Source: Gaiellasilicea sp038324115
GTDB lineage: Bacteria > Actinomycetota > Thermoleophilia > Gaiellales > Gaiellaceae
DNA length: 28,800 bases
Direction: 5' to 3'
NCBI GenBank assembly: GCA_038324115.1
Contig: JBBQHQ010000016.1
Span: forward strand, 1 to 28,800
Shown here in pieces: positions 8,646 to 15,497 of this stretch (within the stretch, counting starts at the first letter, position 1; each line of letters begins with the position of its first letter). The notes beneath the pieces are model-generated. The model searched no databases and was not told where the DNA came from. It was given only the letters and a program-made list of their open reading frames with translations. A program made the position numbers and the translations under genes.

Positions 8646-8651
8646 AGGCTA
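8646..8651 (-). promoter_or_regulatory. Candidate -10 box (TAGCCT) for the YbaK-ilvE-degT unit
   Basis: TAGCCT reads towards the YbaK-type gene and ends 6 nt before its ATG, which would place the transcription start at the A of the start codon. GGAGG immediately precedes the ATG but is too close to serve as a normal ribosome site. Confidence 0.4.
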
Positions 8652-8717
8652 CCCACAACCATCCGGGCCGCTCGTCCGTTTTCTCCCTGGCAACTGCTGC
8701 GAAGGGAGCGACGGGAG

Positions 8718-9056
8718 ATGGCGGAGACGAGCGCGGAGCTGGAGCGGATCGCGCGGACCGAGTCCCTCTTCAGAGAGGTGAACGAGCGGATCGCCGAGAC
8801 CGCCAAGCGCTTCCAGTCGGACGACGCGGAGTTCATCTGCGAGTGTGGCGACCCCGGCTGCACGACGCGCGTCGCCGCGACGCTGGACGAGTACGAGGAC
8901 GTCCGCGGCCAGAGCGAGACGTTCCTGCTCGCCCACGGGCACGCGGACAGCCGCGTCGAGGGCGTGGTCGAAGAGGACGCGCAGCACGCCGTCGTCCGCA
9001 AGACGCATCCGAAGGTCGTCCCGCTCGTGCGCGCGCTCGATCCCCGCGCGGCCTAG
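8718..9056 (+). CDS. Conserved hypothetical protein with CECGDPGC motif
   Basis: A 112-residue soluble protein. The first 35 residues are helical (AELERIARTESLFREVNERI). They are followed by FICECGDPGCTTRV, where C41, C43 and C48 are likely to bind metal, then EYEDVRG and a strand-rich tail ending HAVVRKTHP. I recognise the pattern as a conserved actinobacterial protein of unknown function; the three cysteines suggest a small zinc-binding domain but no partner is visible. The ATG at 8718 is preceded by purine-rich GAAGGGAG and GGGAG. The gene stands alone on its strand and ends on a CTAG shared with the convergent ICMT-like gene. Confidence 0.8.
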   Translation: MAETSAELERIARTESLFREVNERIAETAKRFQSDDAEFICECGDPGCTTRVAATLDEYEDVRGQSETFLLAHGHADSRVEGVVEEDAQHAVVRKTHPKVVPLVRALDPRAA

Positions 9057-9520
9057 AGGAACGGGAGCAGCCGGCCGCGGACGCGGCGCCGGTAGGCCTC
9101 GTACCCGGGGAAGCGGGCAGCGAGATGCCGCTCCTCCACCCCGGCCTTCCTCCACCAGAGCGCGCCGAGCGCGAGCGCGAGCGCCGTCGCGGGGACGCTC
9201 ACGACGAGGCCGTAGCCCAGGAAGAGGCCGAGCCCGCCGCCGTAGATCGGATGGCGGGCGAAGGCGTACGGCCCGCCGGTGACGAGCTCGCCGTCCCGCA
9301 GCGGCCGCGGGAACGGCGTCAGCGAGCTTCCCAGGGCGCGCCCGGCCCAGACGGCGACGCCGAGGCCGGCGAGCGCGAGCGGGATTCCGGCGCCGCGGAA
9401 CGCGTCCGGCCAGCGCGGGCCGACGACCCCTGCGGCGAGGACTGCGGCGATCAGGACGAACTGGGCGGCGACCCAGCCGCCGCCCCGGCCCTCAGGTGAG
9501 CTGGATGAAGCGGGCGTCAT
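9053..9520 (-). CDS. Isoprenylcysteine carboxyl methyltransferase-like membrane protein
   Basis: A 155-residue integral membrane protein with about four hydrophobic segments. The C-terminal half has the ICMT/phospholipid methyltransferase pattern: GPYAFARHPIYGGGL, then WWRKAGVEERHLAARFPGYEAYRRRV, the SAM-binding and active-site region. Bacterial members have no isoprenylated protein substrate known; most are of unknown function. The ATG at 9520 follows GGAAGGG at good spacing and lies inside the 3' end of serA (29-bp overlap); a GTG at 9535 is the alternative. It is probably the last gene of the aminotransferase-serA operon. Confidence 0.8.
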   Translation of the reverse strand: MTPASSSSPEGRGGGWVAAQFVLIAAVLAAGVVGPRWPDAFRGAGIPLALAGLGVAVWAGRALGSSLTPFPRPLRDGELVTGGPYAFARHPIYGGGLGLFLGYGLVVSVPATALALALGALWWRKAGVEERHLAARFPGYEAYRRRVRGRLLPFL

Positions 9521-11036
9521 CGAATCCCTTCCCACGGATCTCTTCCACGAGCCCGGCCGGCGGCTCGGAGTCGATCGACAGCGCCATCAGCGCCTTGCCG
9601 CCCTCCTTCGTCCGCGAGACGGCCATGTTGGCGATGTTGACACCGGCGGCGGCGAAGGTCGTGCCGACCGTCCCGATCACGCCCGGGACGTCGTCGTAGC
9701 GAAAGAAGACCATTCGCGCCGAGAGCTGGAGGTCGATCGCGAAGCCGAGCGCGCCGGCGAGGAAGTGGCGGTGCTCGGGCCCGATCGTCGTCCCCGACAC
9801 GTCGACGCCGTCGACCTCGACCGTGACCAGGTTCGTGTAGTCACGGGCGGTCTCGGAGCGCTCCTCCGTGACCTCGATCCCGCGCTCGGCGGCGATCACC
9901 GGCGCGTTCACGTAGTTGACGAGCTGGTCGACGCTGCCCTGGAAGGCGCCGTTCAGCGCCGCGACCGTGAGCAGGCGGGTGTCGTGCTCGGCGAGCGCGC
10001 CGTTGTAGCGGAGGACGATCTTGCGAGGCGCCCCGCCCGCGAGCTCGACCGCGAGCCGTCCGAGGCGCGCCGCGAGCGGGATGAACGGCCCCAGCACCTC
10101 GAGGTCCTCGGCGCCGACGATGGGGATGTTGACCGCGTTCGTGACGAGCCCGCCCTCGAGCGCGGCGACGACCTGCTCGGCCACGATCATCCCGGCGCGG
10201 TCCTGCGCCTCGTCGGTCGACGCGGCAAGGTGAGGGGTGACCACGATCTGATCGAGCTCGAGCAGCTCGCCGGTGTACGGCTCGGCGGAGAAGACGTCCA
10301 GCGCAGCTCCGGCGATGTGGCCGCTCCGGACCGCGTCCGCGAGCGCCGCCTCGTCGACGAGCTGCCCGCGGGCGGCGTTGATGACCCGGGCGCCCTGTGG
10401 CAGGAGCGCGAGCCGCTCCGCGTTCAGGAAGCCGCGGGTCTCGTCCACGAGCGGCAGGTGCAGGGTCAGGAACTCCGCGGCGGCGAGCACCTCCTCGGGC
10501 GTCTCGACCCGCTCCGCGCCCAGCTCGCGGAAACGCTCGGGGAGGACGAAGGGGTCGTAGGCGACGACGCGCATCCCGAGCCCGAGCGCGCGACGGGCGA
10601 CCTGGCGCCCGATCCGGCCGAACCCGAGAACGCCGAGCGTCTTATCGGCGAGCTCGATCCCGCCCCATTTCGAGCGCTCCCAGCGGCCCTGCTTGAAGGC
10701 CGCGTGCGCCTGGGGGATGTTCCGGGCGAGCGCCACCAGCAGGCCGATCGTGTGCTCGGCCGCCGAGACGACCGTCGACTCGGGCGCGTTCGCGACCACG
10801 ATCCCCTTGCGGGTCGCGGCGGCGACGTCGACGTTGTCGACCCCAACCCCGGCGCGGCCGATCACCTTCAGGTTGCCCCCGAGCTCGATCAGCTCGGCGG
10901 TCAGCTTCGTGGCGCTGCGAATCACGATCGCGTCGTAGCGACCGATGATCTCCTCGAGAGGCGAGTCGCCGTCGACGTCGACGTCGAACCGCGACCGCAG
11001 AAGCTCGACGCCGGAGTCCGCGATCGACTCCCGCAC
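9492..11036 (-). CDS. serA: D-3-phosphoglycerate dehydrogenase
   Basis: A 514-residue long-form SerA that oxidises 3-phosphoglycerate in the first step of serine synthesis. The order is N-terminal substrate domain, NAD-binding domain (VIGRAGVGVDNVDV; GVLGFGRIGRQVA), catalytic INAARGQLVDE and TPHLAASTDEAQDRAG (catalytic histidine), then an intervening regulatory domain, then a C-terminal ACT domain (FRYDDVPGVIGTVGTTF) that usually binds serine for feedback control. Start is GTG at 11036. In-frame sequence upstream encodes ...RVL, giving the family's usual RVLVRES, but offers no start codon, so the protein begins two or three residues later than most. It follows the class V aminotransferase by 23 bp. 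Confidence 0.94.
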   Translation of the reverse strand: MRESIADSGVELLRSRFDVDVDGDSPLEEIIGRYDAIVIRSATKLTAELIELGGNLKVIGRAGVGVDNVDVAAATRKGIVVANAPESTVVSAAEHTIGLLVALARNIPQAHAAFKQGRWERSKWGGIELADKTLGVLGFGRIGRQVARRALGLGMRVVAYDPFVLPERFRELGAERVETPEEVLAAAEFLTLHLPLVDETRGFLNAERLALLPQGARVINAARGQLVDEAALADAVRSGHIAGAALDVFSAEPYTGELLELDQIVVTPHLAASTDEAQDRAGMIVAEQVVAALEGGLVTNAVNIPIVGAEDLEVLGPFIPLAARLGRLAVELAGGAPRKIVLRYNGALAEHDTRLLTVAALNGAFQGSVDQLVNYVNAPVIAAERGIEVTEERSETARDYTNLVTVEVDGVDVSGTTIGPEHRHFLAGALGFAIDLQLSARMVFFRYDDVPGVIGTVGTTFAAAGVNIANMAVSRTKEGGKALMALSIDSEPPAGLVEEIRGKGFDDARFIQLT

Positions 11037-11059
11037 GAGAACCCTCGGAGCTCCGCCCG

Positions 11060-12214
11060 TCAGACGCGGGCTCCCTCTGCGTAGACCTCGAGCGCCCGCG
11101 ACGCCGCGACGCCCCGCCCGATCGGCGCGCCCAGCTCGGCGAGCACCAGCTCGACGGCGGAGAGCGCGGTGGCGATGTCGAACTCGTCGAACCAGCCGAT
11201 GTGGCCGATCCGGAAGATCCGCTCCTTCAGGTCGCCCTGACCCGTCGCGATCGTGATCCCGTGCCGGTCACGCAGCGTCCGCGCGAGCTGCGAGGAGTCC
11301 AGCCCGTCCGGCATCAGCGCGGCGGTGACGACGGCGGCCCGGTCCTCGTCCGGCGAGAAGAGCTCGAGCCCCATCGCCTTGATCCCGGCCCGGCAGGCGC
11401 GGCCGAGGCGCGTGTGACGGTCCCAGGCGGCCTCGAGGCCCTCCTCGAGCAGCAGCCCGAGCGCGACGTCCATCGCGACGATCAGCGAGACGGCCGGCGT
11501 GAAGGCGCTGTCCAGCTTGGCCTGCGCCTTTCGTGTCCGGGCCCAGTCGAAATAGAACGCGGGCCGCGACGAGCGCTCGGCGAGCTCGACGGCGGCGGGC
11601 GAGACGGCGACCGTGGCGAGCCCGGGCGGCGTCATCAGCGCCTTCTGGGAGCCGGAGACGACCACGTCGAGCCCCCACTCGTCCATCTCGAGCGGGACGG
11701 CGCCGAGGCTGGAGACGGCGTCGACGACGACGACCGCGCCGGCCTCCTTGGCCACGGCGGCGAGCGGCTGCAGGTCGGAGACGACGCCGGTCGAGGTCTC
11801 GGAATGGACGAGGAAGACGAGCGAGACCGGCTCGATCTCGGCGAGCTTGGCGCGGAGGTCGTCGGGCGACGGGGTCTCGCCCCAGACGTAGCGGAGCTCC
11901 TCGACCTCGCAGCCGTAGGTGCGCGCCATCGACGTCCAGCGCTCGCCGAAGTTGCCCGACGAGACGGAGAGGACCCGGTCGCCGGGCGACGTCAGGTTGA
12001 TGACCGCCGACTCGAACGCGCCCGTGCCGGAGCAGGTGAAGAGAAGCACGTCGTGGGCGGTCCGGTGCACCTCCTGCAGCCGGGCCAGGATCCGCTCGTA
12101 GACGATCCGAAAGTCGGGCGCGCGATGGTGCAGGACGGGCTCGCCGAGGGCAGCCAGCACCTGCGGCGGCACGGGCGTCGGCCCGGGCGTGAACAGGTAG
12201 CGCTTGGTCGCCAT
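11060..12214 (-). CDS. Class V aminotransferase (alanine-glyoxylate / serine-pyruvate type)
   Basis: A 384-residue fold-type I PLP enzyme. It has the class V opening FTPGPTPVPP and LHHRAPDF, the loop CSGTGAFESA, the PLP aspartate in VVDAVSSLG (D165), and the Schiff-base lysine in GSQKALMTPPG (K191). It lies 23 bp upstream of serA in the same direction. Related enzymes use serine, alanine or glyoxylate. The pairing with serA and the absence of a separate serC here suggest that it works in serine synthesis, possibly as the phosphoserine aminotransferase, but that is inference. ATG start, with TAGGGT 6 nt upstream. Confidence 0.88.
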   Translation of the reverse strand: MATKRYLFTPGPTPVPPQVLAALGEPVLHHRAPDFRIVYERILARLQEVHRTAHDVLLFTCSGTGAFESAVINLTSPGDRVLSVSSGNFGERWTSMARTYGCEVEELRYVWGETPSPDDLRAKLAEIEPVSLVFLVHSETSTGVVSDLQPLAAVAKEAGAVVVVDAVSSLGAVPLEMDEWGLDVVVSGSQKALMTPPGLATVAVSPAAVELAERSSRPAFYFDWARTRKAQAKLDSAFTPAVSLIVAMDVALGLLLEEGLEAAWDRHTRLGRACRAGIKAMGLELFSPDEDRAAVVTAALMPDGLDSSQLARTLRDRHGITIATGQGDLKERIFRIGHIGWFDEFDIATALSAVELVLAELGAPIGRGVAASRALEVYAEGARV

Positions 12215-12220
12215 CCCGAG

Positions 12221-12226
12221 ACCCTA
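12221..12226 (-). promoter_or_regulatory. Candidate -10 box (TAGGGT) for the aminotransferase-serA operon
   Basis: TAGGGT reads leftward and ends 6 nt before the ATG at 12214, which would put the first transcribed base at the start codon. It shares a 54-bp divergent gap with the promoter at 12256-12261. Confidence 0.45.
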
Positions 12227-12255
12227 GCGGTGAGACCTGTCGCCGACTCCCGCAC

Positions 12256-12261
12256 TACGCT
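12256..12261 (+). promoter_or_regulatory. Candidate -10 box (TACGCT) for the membrane protein at 12269
   Basis: TACGCT lies 7 nt before the ATG at 12269. With the leftward box at 12221-12226 it forms a compact pair of divergent, apparently leaderless promoters. Confidence 0.4.
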
Positions 12262-12268
12262 CCGCAGG

Positions 12269-12883
12269 ATGGAAGCACTTCTCGCCTTCGGTGCCGCCCT
12301 GCTCGCGCTCCGCCTCTCGGGGCTGCTCCTGCGGCGCCGACGCGAGACCGGAGCGGCCCATCTGGGAGTCTGGAGCGCGGGGCTCGCCGCCTACGCGCTC
12401 GGGGCGGCCGCGCTCGCCTGGGGAGCCGCCGCCGGATGGGACGACGCCGCCTTCCGTGCCTATTACCTCTTCGGCGGACTGCTGACGGCGCCGCTGCTCG
12501 GGGCGGGGTCGCTGCTCGGCGCCGGCCGGCGCTGGGCGGGCCCGGTCGCGCTCGCCTACACGGGCGTCGCGGTCGGCGTCGCGCTCGCGGTCCCGCTGAC
12601 GGCGCCGGTCACGGGCTCCTCGATCCCGGAGGCCCAGGCGCACCTCGACCTCTTCCCGGCGCGGGTCCTCGCGATCGCGGGCAACAGCGCCGGCTCGATC
12701 GCGCTCGTCGGGATCGCGCTGCTGACGTTGCGCAGCCGCCCGCTCGGGAACACCCTGCTGCTCGCGGGTTTCGCACTGGCGGCTGCCGGAAGCGCCCTCG
12801 CAGGCCTGGGAGCGAGCGAAACGGCCGCCTTCGTCGCGGTCGCCGCGGTCCTGCTCTACGGGGGCAGCACTGCGCGTTCGTAA
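12269..12883 (+). CDS. Hypothetical polytopic membrane protein
   Basis: A 204-residue very hydrophobic protein with about six or seven predicted membrane helices (for example LLAFGAALLALRLSGLLL at the N-terminus and ALVGIALLTL near residue 150), separated by short loops with few charges. An RRRRE stretch after the first helix suggests that this loop is cytoplasmic. No catalytic motif is recognisable. It is divergent from the serine operon and is followed by the Rpf-like gene after a 127-bp gap that has its own promoter-like sequence, so the two are probably separate transcripts. Function unknown. Confidence 0.75.
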   Translation: MEALLAFGAALLALRLSGLLLRRRRETGAAHLGVWSAGLAAYALGAAALAWGAAAGWDDAAFRAYYLFGGLLTAPLLGAGSLLGAGRRWAGPVALAYTGVAVGVALAVPLTAPVTGSSIPEAQAHLDLFPARVLAIAGNSAGSIALVGIALLTLRSRPLGNTLLLAGFALAAAGSALAGLGASETAAFVAVAAVLLYGGSTARS

Positions 12884-13007
12884 CACTTCTTACTCTTTGC
12901 AAACATTATAACCTGCTAGCCTCCCCCCGGCAACAATCCGCTGCCCGGGCACCCTGCGGCTCTTCCGTGTCCTGTGTGGCCTGTTCGTGTTCCCGATCGT
13001 GGAGGCT
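12884..13007 (+). promoter_or_regulatory. Promoter and structured leader of the Rpf-like gene
   Basis: The gap before the Rpf-like gene is AT-rich at its left end and holds TATAAC (12907-12912), a good -10 box; the -35 region is poor. GTAACAC at about 12880 resembles half of the GTAAC motif bound by MtrA-type regulators, a weak hint. Downstream, AGCCTCC (12918-12924) is an exact complement of GGAGGCT (13001-13007), which contains the ribosome binding site, and a 10-bp palindrome TGCCCGGGCA (12942-12951) lies between. The leader could therefore fold so that it hides the ribosome site. Confidence 0.45.
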
Positions 13008-13010
13008 CGC

Positions 13011-13562
13011 TTGTCGAACCTATCCGTTCGTCTGCTCGTGCTCGGCGTGCTCGTGCTCGCCCTCGCAGCACTCGCCCGTCCGCACCATGCAGGCGCGGGC
13101 TCGAGCAGGATCGACCTCGTCGACCAGATCGACAACTACCGCTCGGAGACCTGGCACTGGCAGCGCCTGATGGGCAAGCCGAGGACGCCGACACGCTTCA
13201 CCGAGCGCAAGACCGAGAGCCGGAAGTACAAGGAGTGGACGCGCGACCTGTGGCGCAATCGCGCCCTCGCCGCGGAGCGGCGCGCCAAGCGGCCGCCCCA
13301 TCGCGCCCAGTGGCTCTGCATCCACCGCTACGAGCGCAGCCCTGCCCAGGGCTGGGCGACCCGGACGGGGAACGGCTACTACGGCGGGCTCCAGATGGAC
13401 ATCTCCTTCCAGCGCTCCTATGGCGGCTTCCTCCTCGAGCAGAAGGGGACGGCCGACAACTGGAGCGCGGTCGAGCAGATGTGGGTGGCCGAGCGGGCCT
13501 ACCGCAGCGGCCGCGGGTTCCACCCCTGGCCGAACACCGCCCGTTACTGCGGCTTGATCTGA
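13011..13562 (+). CDS. Secreted resuscitation-promoting-factor/lysozyme-like protein
   Basis: A 183-residue exported protein. A signal peptide or membrane anchor spans about residues 5-28 (LLVLGVLVLALAALA). The C-terminal 85 residues resemble the Rpf/transglycosylase-like fold that cleaves peptidoglycan: WLCIHRYE with a candidate catalytic glutamate (E108), NGYYGGLQM, then WVAERAY and a closing TARYCGL, where C103 and C180 may form a disulfide. The middle is basic and rich in arginine. I chose TTG at 13011 because GGAGG lies 5 nt upstream; a GTG at 12987 lacks a ribosome site. Its 3' end overlaps the convergent small membrane gene by 19 bp. Confidence 0.8.
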   Translation: MSNLSVRLLVLGVLVLALAALARPHHAGAGSSRIDLVDQIDNYRSETWHWQRLMGKPRTPTRFTERKTESRKYKEWTRDLWRNRALAAERRAKRPPHRAQWLCIHRYERSPAQGWATRTGNGYYGGLQMDISFQRSYGGFLLEQKGTADNWSAVEQMWVAERAYRSGRGFHPWPNTARYCGLI

Positions 13563-13708
13563 TCGTCCTCGTCCTCGCGGGTCGCCCGCCTCTCGCGCAG
13601 CCAGACGGCTGCGAAGAGCGCGGCGACCCCGAGGGTGAGGAGGATCTCGACGATCGCGCCGCCGGTGCCGCCGTGGGCGAGCAGCCCTAGCTCTGGGAGA
13701 GCAGCCAC
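13544..13708 (-). CDS. Small membrane protein (54 aa) after the FedB-like gene
   Basis: A 54-residue protein: a short N-terminus with LLAHGGTGG, one hydrophobic helix (about residues 18-36), then a strongly charged tail (RERRATREDEDDQ). It starts with GTG at 13708 inside the last codons of the FedB-like gene (22-bp overlap), preceded by a G-run that may act as ribosome site. The AHG-G motif resembles the LAHGIGG start of the FedB-like protein itself, which suggests that the two belong to one complex. It is the last gene of the gatCAB-cupredoxin-FedB run and overlaps the convergent Rpf-like gene. Function unknown; the start is inferred. Confidence 0.6.
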   Translation of the reverse strand: MAALPELGLLAHGGTGGAIVEILLTLGVAALFAAVWLRERRATREDEDDQIKPQ

Positions 13709-15045
13709 AGGCCCCCCACCGTGTAGGCGACCATCAGCACGAGCAGCGCGTATTGCGAGCGCAGCGCAGCCCGGCCCCGGAGCACCGAGATCGCCCGGTC
13801 GTGGGCGACCGCGAGCCCGGCGACATGACCGAGCACGAGCGCGCCGACCTGGACGTACCAGACTCCGTTCGGCGAGAGCGGCGTCTGATTCGGGACGTAG
13901 CCGGCCGTCCCGAGGAGGTTCCAGCCGTAGCCGAAGGGGTCGGAGGCCATCGGGATCGCGTACTGCCCCTGGACGAGGAGGAGCGTGAAGTAGTGCGCGA
14001 CGGCGTAGACGAGCGCGATCGGGATCAGGCTCTGGACGAACTCGGGCGCGAGCGGGCTCTCCCGTCCCACGAGCGCCTCCGCCAGCCGGATCGCACCGTG
14101 GTAGGCGAGGACGACGAGCGCGATCGCCGCCAGCAGGCCGCCGAGCTGCAGCAGGGTCGTGACGAGATCGGCGATCCCCGGCGAGTCGAGCACAAACGGC
14201 CCCTCGACGCGGGCCCGGAGGTTCTGCCACACCGCGGCGCGGCTGAAGCCGTCGAACCCGACCGAGCCGAGCATCACGGCGACGAAGAGGAGCAGGCCCG
14301 GCGTCCGGTCGGTGCGGCCGAGCCCGGCGAGCGGCATCCGGATCACGAGCCGACCCTCTTCGTCCCGGCCGAAGGGCGCGATCCGCGCGATCAGGCCGAA
14401 GTAGACCGTGAACCCGTCCCCGCGGTCTGCCCACTCGCGCCGCCCGACGGCCGCCATCCCGATCCACATCGCGTAGCTGTAGAGGGCAATCGCGAGGGCG
14501 AGCTTGCGCGGACTCGCGGGGTCGGGGTAGCAGAGCTCGAGCGCCGCGAACGCGAAGAGGGCGATCGCGCCGGGGACGATGCCCCAGCGCTCCGGGAGCT
14601 CGAGGGGCGGGCGCCACGACCGTCCCAGCGCCCGCCAGGCCCACGCGGCGCCCCCCGCGATCGCGAGCCACGGGTTCAGGGCCGGCCAGACGTTGCCGAG
14701 CACGACCTGGAGCACGACCACCCCGAGCCAGAAGACGACGTAGACGAACGTCGGGGCGAGGTTGACGCCGGACGAGGGCTCCCCCACGAGCGCGGCCAGG
14801 AAGACGAGGACGAGCAGCCCCGCCGAGAGAGCCCCGAGGACGACGCGCAGGGCCTGCGACTCGAGAACCCGGACGAGCCGGCCAGGCAGCACCCGTCCCC
14901 GCCCCGCCCGGTCGAGCAGCGGGCGCTTCCAGAGCGTCCCGAGGAGCAGGAACGAGAGCACGAGCACGACGGCGGCCCCCCACGAGAAAAGCCACGTCGG
15001 CACCGGCAGGTCGCGGATCCCGCCGATCCCGTGCGCGAGGATCAC
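13687..15045 (-). CDS. Polytopic membrane protein, FedB (fenitrothion hydrolase)-like
   Basis: A 452-residue protein with about ten hydrophobic segments. It begins MILAHGIGGIRDLPVPTWLF and contains an FDGFSRA motif and a late GYVPNQTPLSPNGVWYVQVG loop. It matches proteins annotated in actinobacteria as fenitrothion hydrolase (FedB-like); a hydrolase active site is not apparent and I regard that name as a label, not a function. The upstream cupredoxin-like gene overlaps it by GTGA, which rather suggests a role in metal or redox handling at the membrane. GTG start at 15045. Confidence 0.7.
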   Translation of the reverse strand: MILAHGIGGIRDLPVPTWLFSWGAAVVLVLSFLLLGTLWKRPLLDRAGRGRVLPGRLVRVLESQALRVVLGALSAGLLVLVFLAALVGEPSSGVNLAPTFVYVVFWLGVVVLQVVLGNVWPALNPWLAIAGGAAWAWRALGRSWRPPLELPERWGIVPGAIALFAFAALELCYPDPASPRKLALAIALYSYAMWIGMAAVGRREWADRGDGFTVYFGLIARIAPFGRDEEGRLVIRMPLAGLGRTDRTPGLLLFVAVMLGSVGFDGFSRAAVWQNLRARVEGPFVLDSPGIADLVTTLLQLGGLLAAIALVVLAYHGAIRLAEALVGRESPLAPEFVQSLIPIALVYAVAHYFTLLLVQGQYAIPMASDPFGYGWNLLGTAGYVPNQTPLSPNGVWYVQVGALVLGHVAGLAVAHDRAISVLRGRAALRSQYALLVLMVAYTVGGLWLLSQS

Positions 15046-15497
15046 GGCTTCACTGTCAGCTCGGCGATCTGCACCCCCCTGCCCTCGAGCTCGATCTCGA
15101 AGCGGCCCGGGATCGTCGCGGTGAACGGGATTCGGGCGGTTCCGCCCGCCTCCACTTCGGTCGAGAGGTCGTAACCGTGGAAGTGGATCTCGTCCGCGAC
15201 GTCCGAGTGGACGACGATCACCGCGTCAGCGCCGTGCCTGACGATCCGGCGCTGGATCCCGCCCTTCGGCTCGCCGCCGACGACGAAGAGCTCGACCGTC
15301 GTCGGGCCGACCTGGGCCGTGGTGGTGATCCGCCCGGTGGTCGCAGCCGGCTCGAGCGTCGCCGGCCCGGTCGCGGCCGGCGACGTGGCCGTCGTGGCGA
15401 CGTTTTCGTCGCCGTTCGGCCGCAGCGCGACGAAGAGCGCGAGCAGGAAGCCGAGCACGGCGACGATCAGCGCGACTCTGCGGAACTCGGGTGACAT
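15042..15497 (-). CDS. Membrane-anchored cupredoxin-like protein
   Basis: A 151-residue protein with one N-terminal membrane helix (about residues 8-25), a Thr/Ala-rich linker (about 33-63) and a C-terminal beta-sandwich that looks like a cupredoxin fold. The strand ending DEIHFHGYD carries H105 and H107, and GRFEIELEGRGVQIAELTV is the closing hairpin. The Cys of a type-1 copper site is missing, so if it binds metal it would do so through histidines, as proposed for EfeO-type cupredoxin domains. The ATG at 15497 directly abuts the gatB stop (no gap), and its stop overlaps the FedB-like start by GTGA. Confidence 0.72.
   Translation of the reverse strand: MSPEFRRVALIVAVLGFLLALFVALRPNGDENVATTATSPAATGPATLEPAATTGRITTTAQVGPTTVELFVVGGEPKGGIQRRIVRHGADAVIVVHSDVADEIHFHGYDLSTEVEAGGTARIPFTATIPGRFEIELEGRGVQIAELTVKP

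Noticed and set aside
12987..13010. Alternative GTG start (12987) for the Rpf-like protein
   Set aside because: No ribosome site precedes it, whereas TTG at 13011 has GGAGG at 5 nt. Translation from 12987 would also place the ribosome site inside the gene.
12913..13010. c-di-AMP (ydaO-type) riboswitch before the Rpf-like gene
   Set aside because: The context suggested it, but the conserved sequence blocks of that riboswitch cannot be found in the leader.
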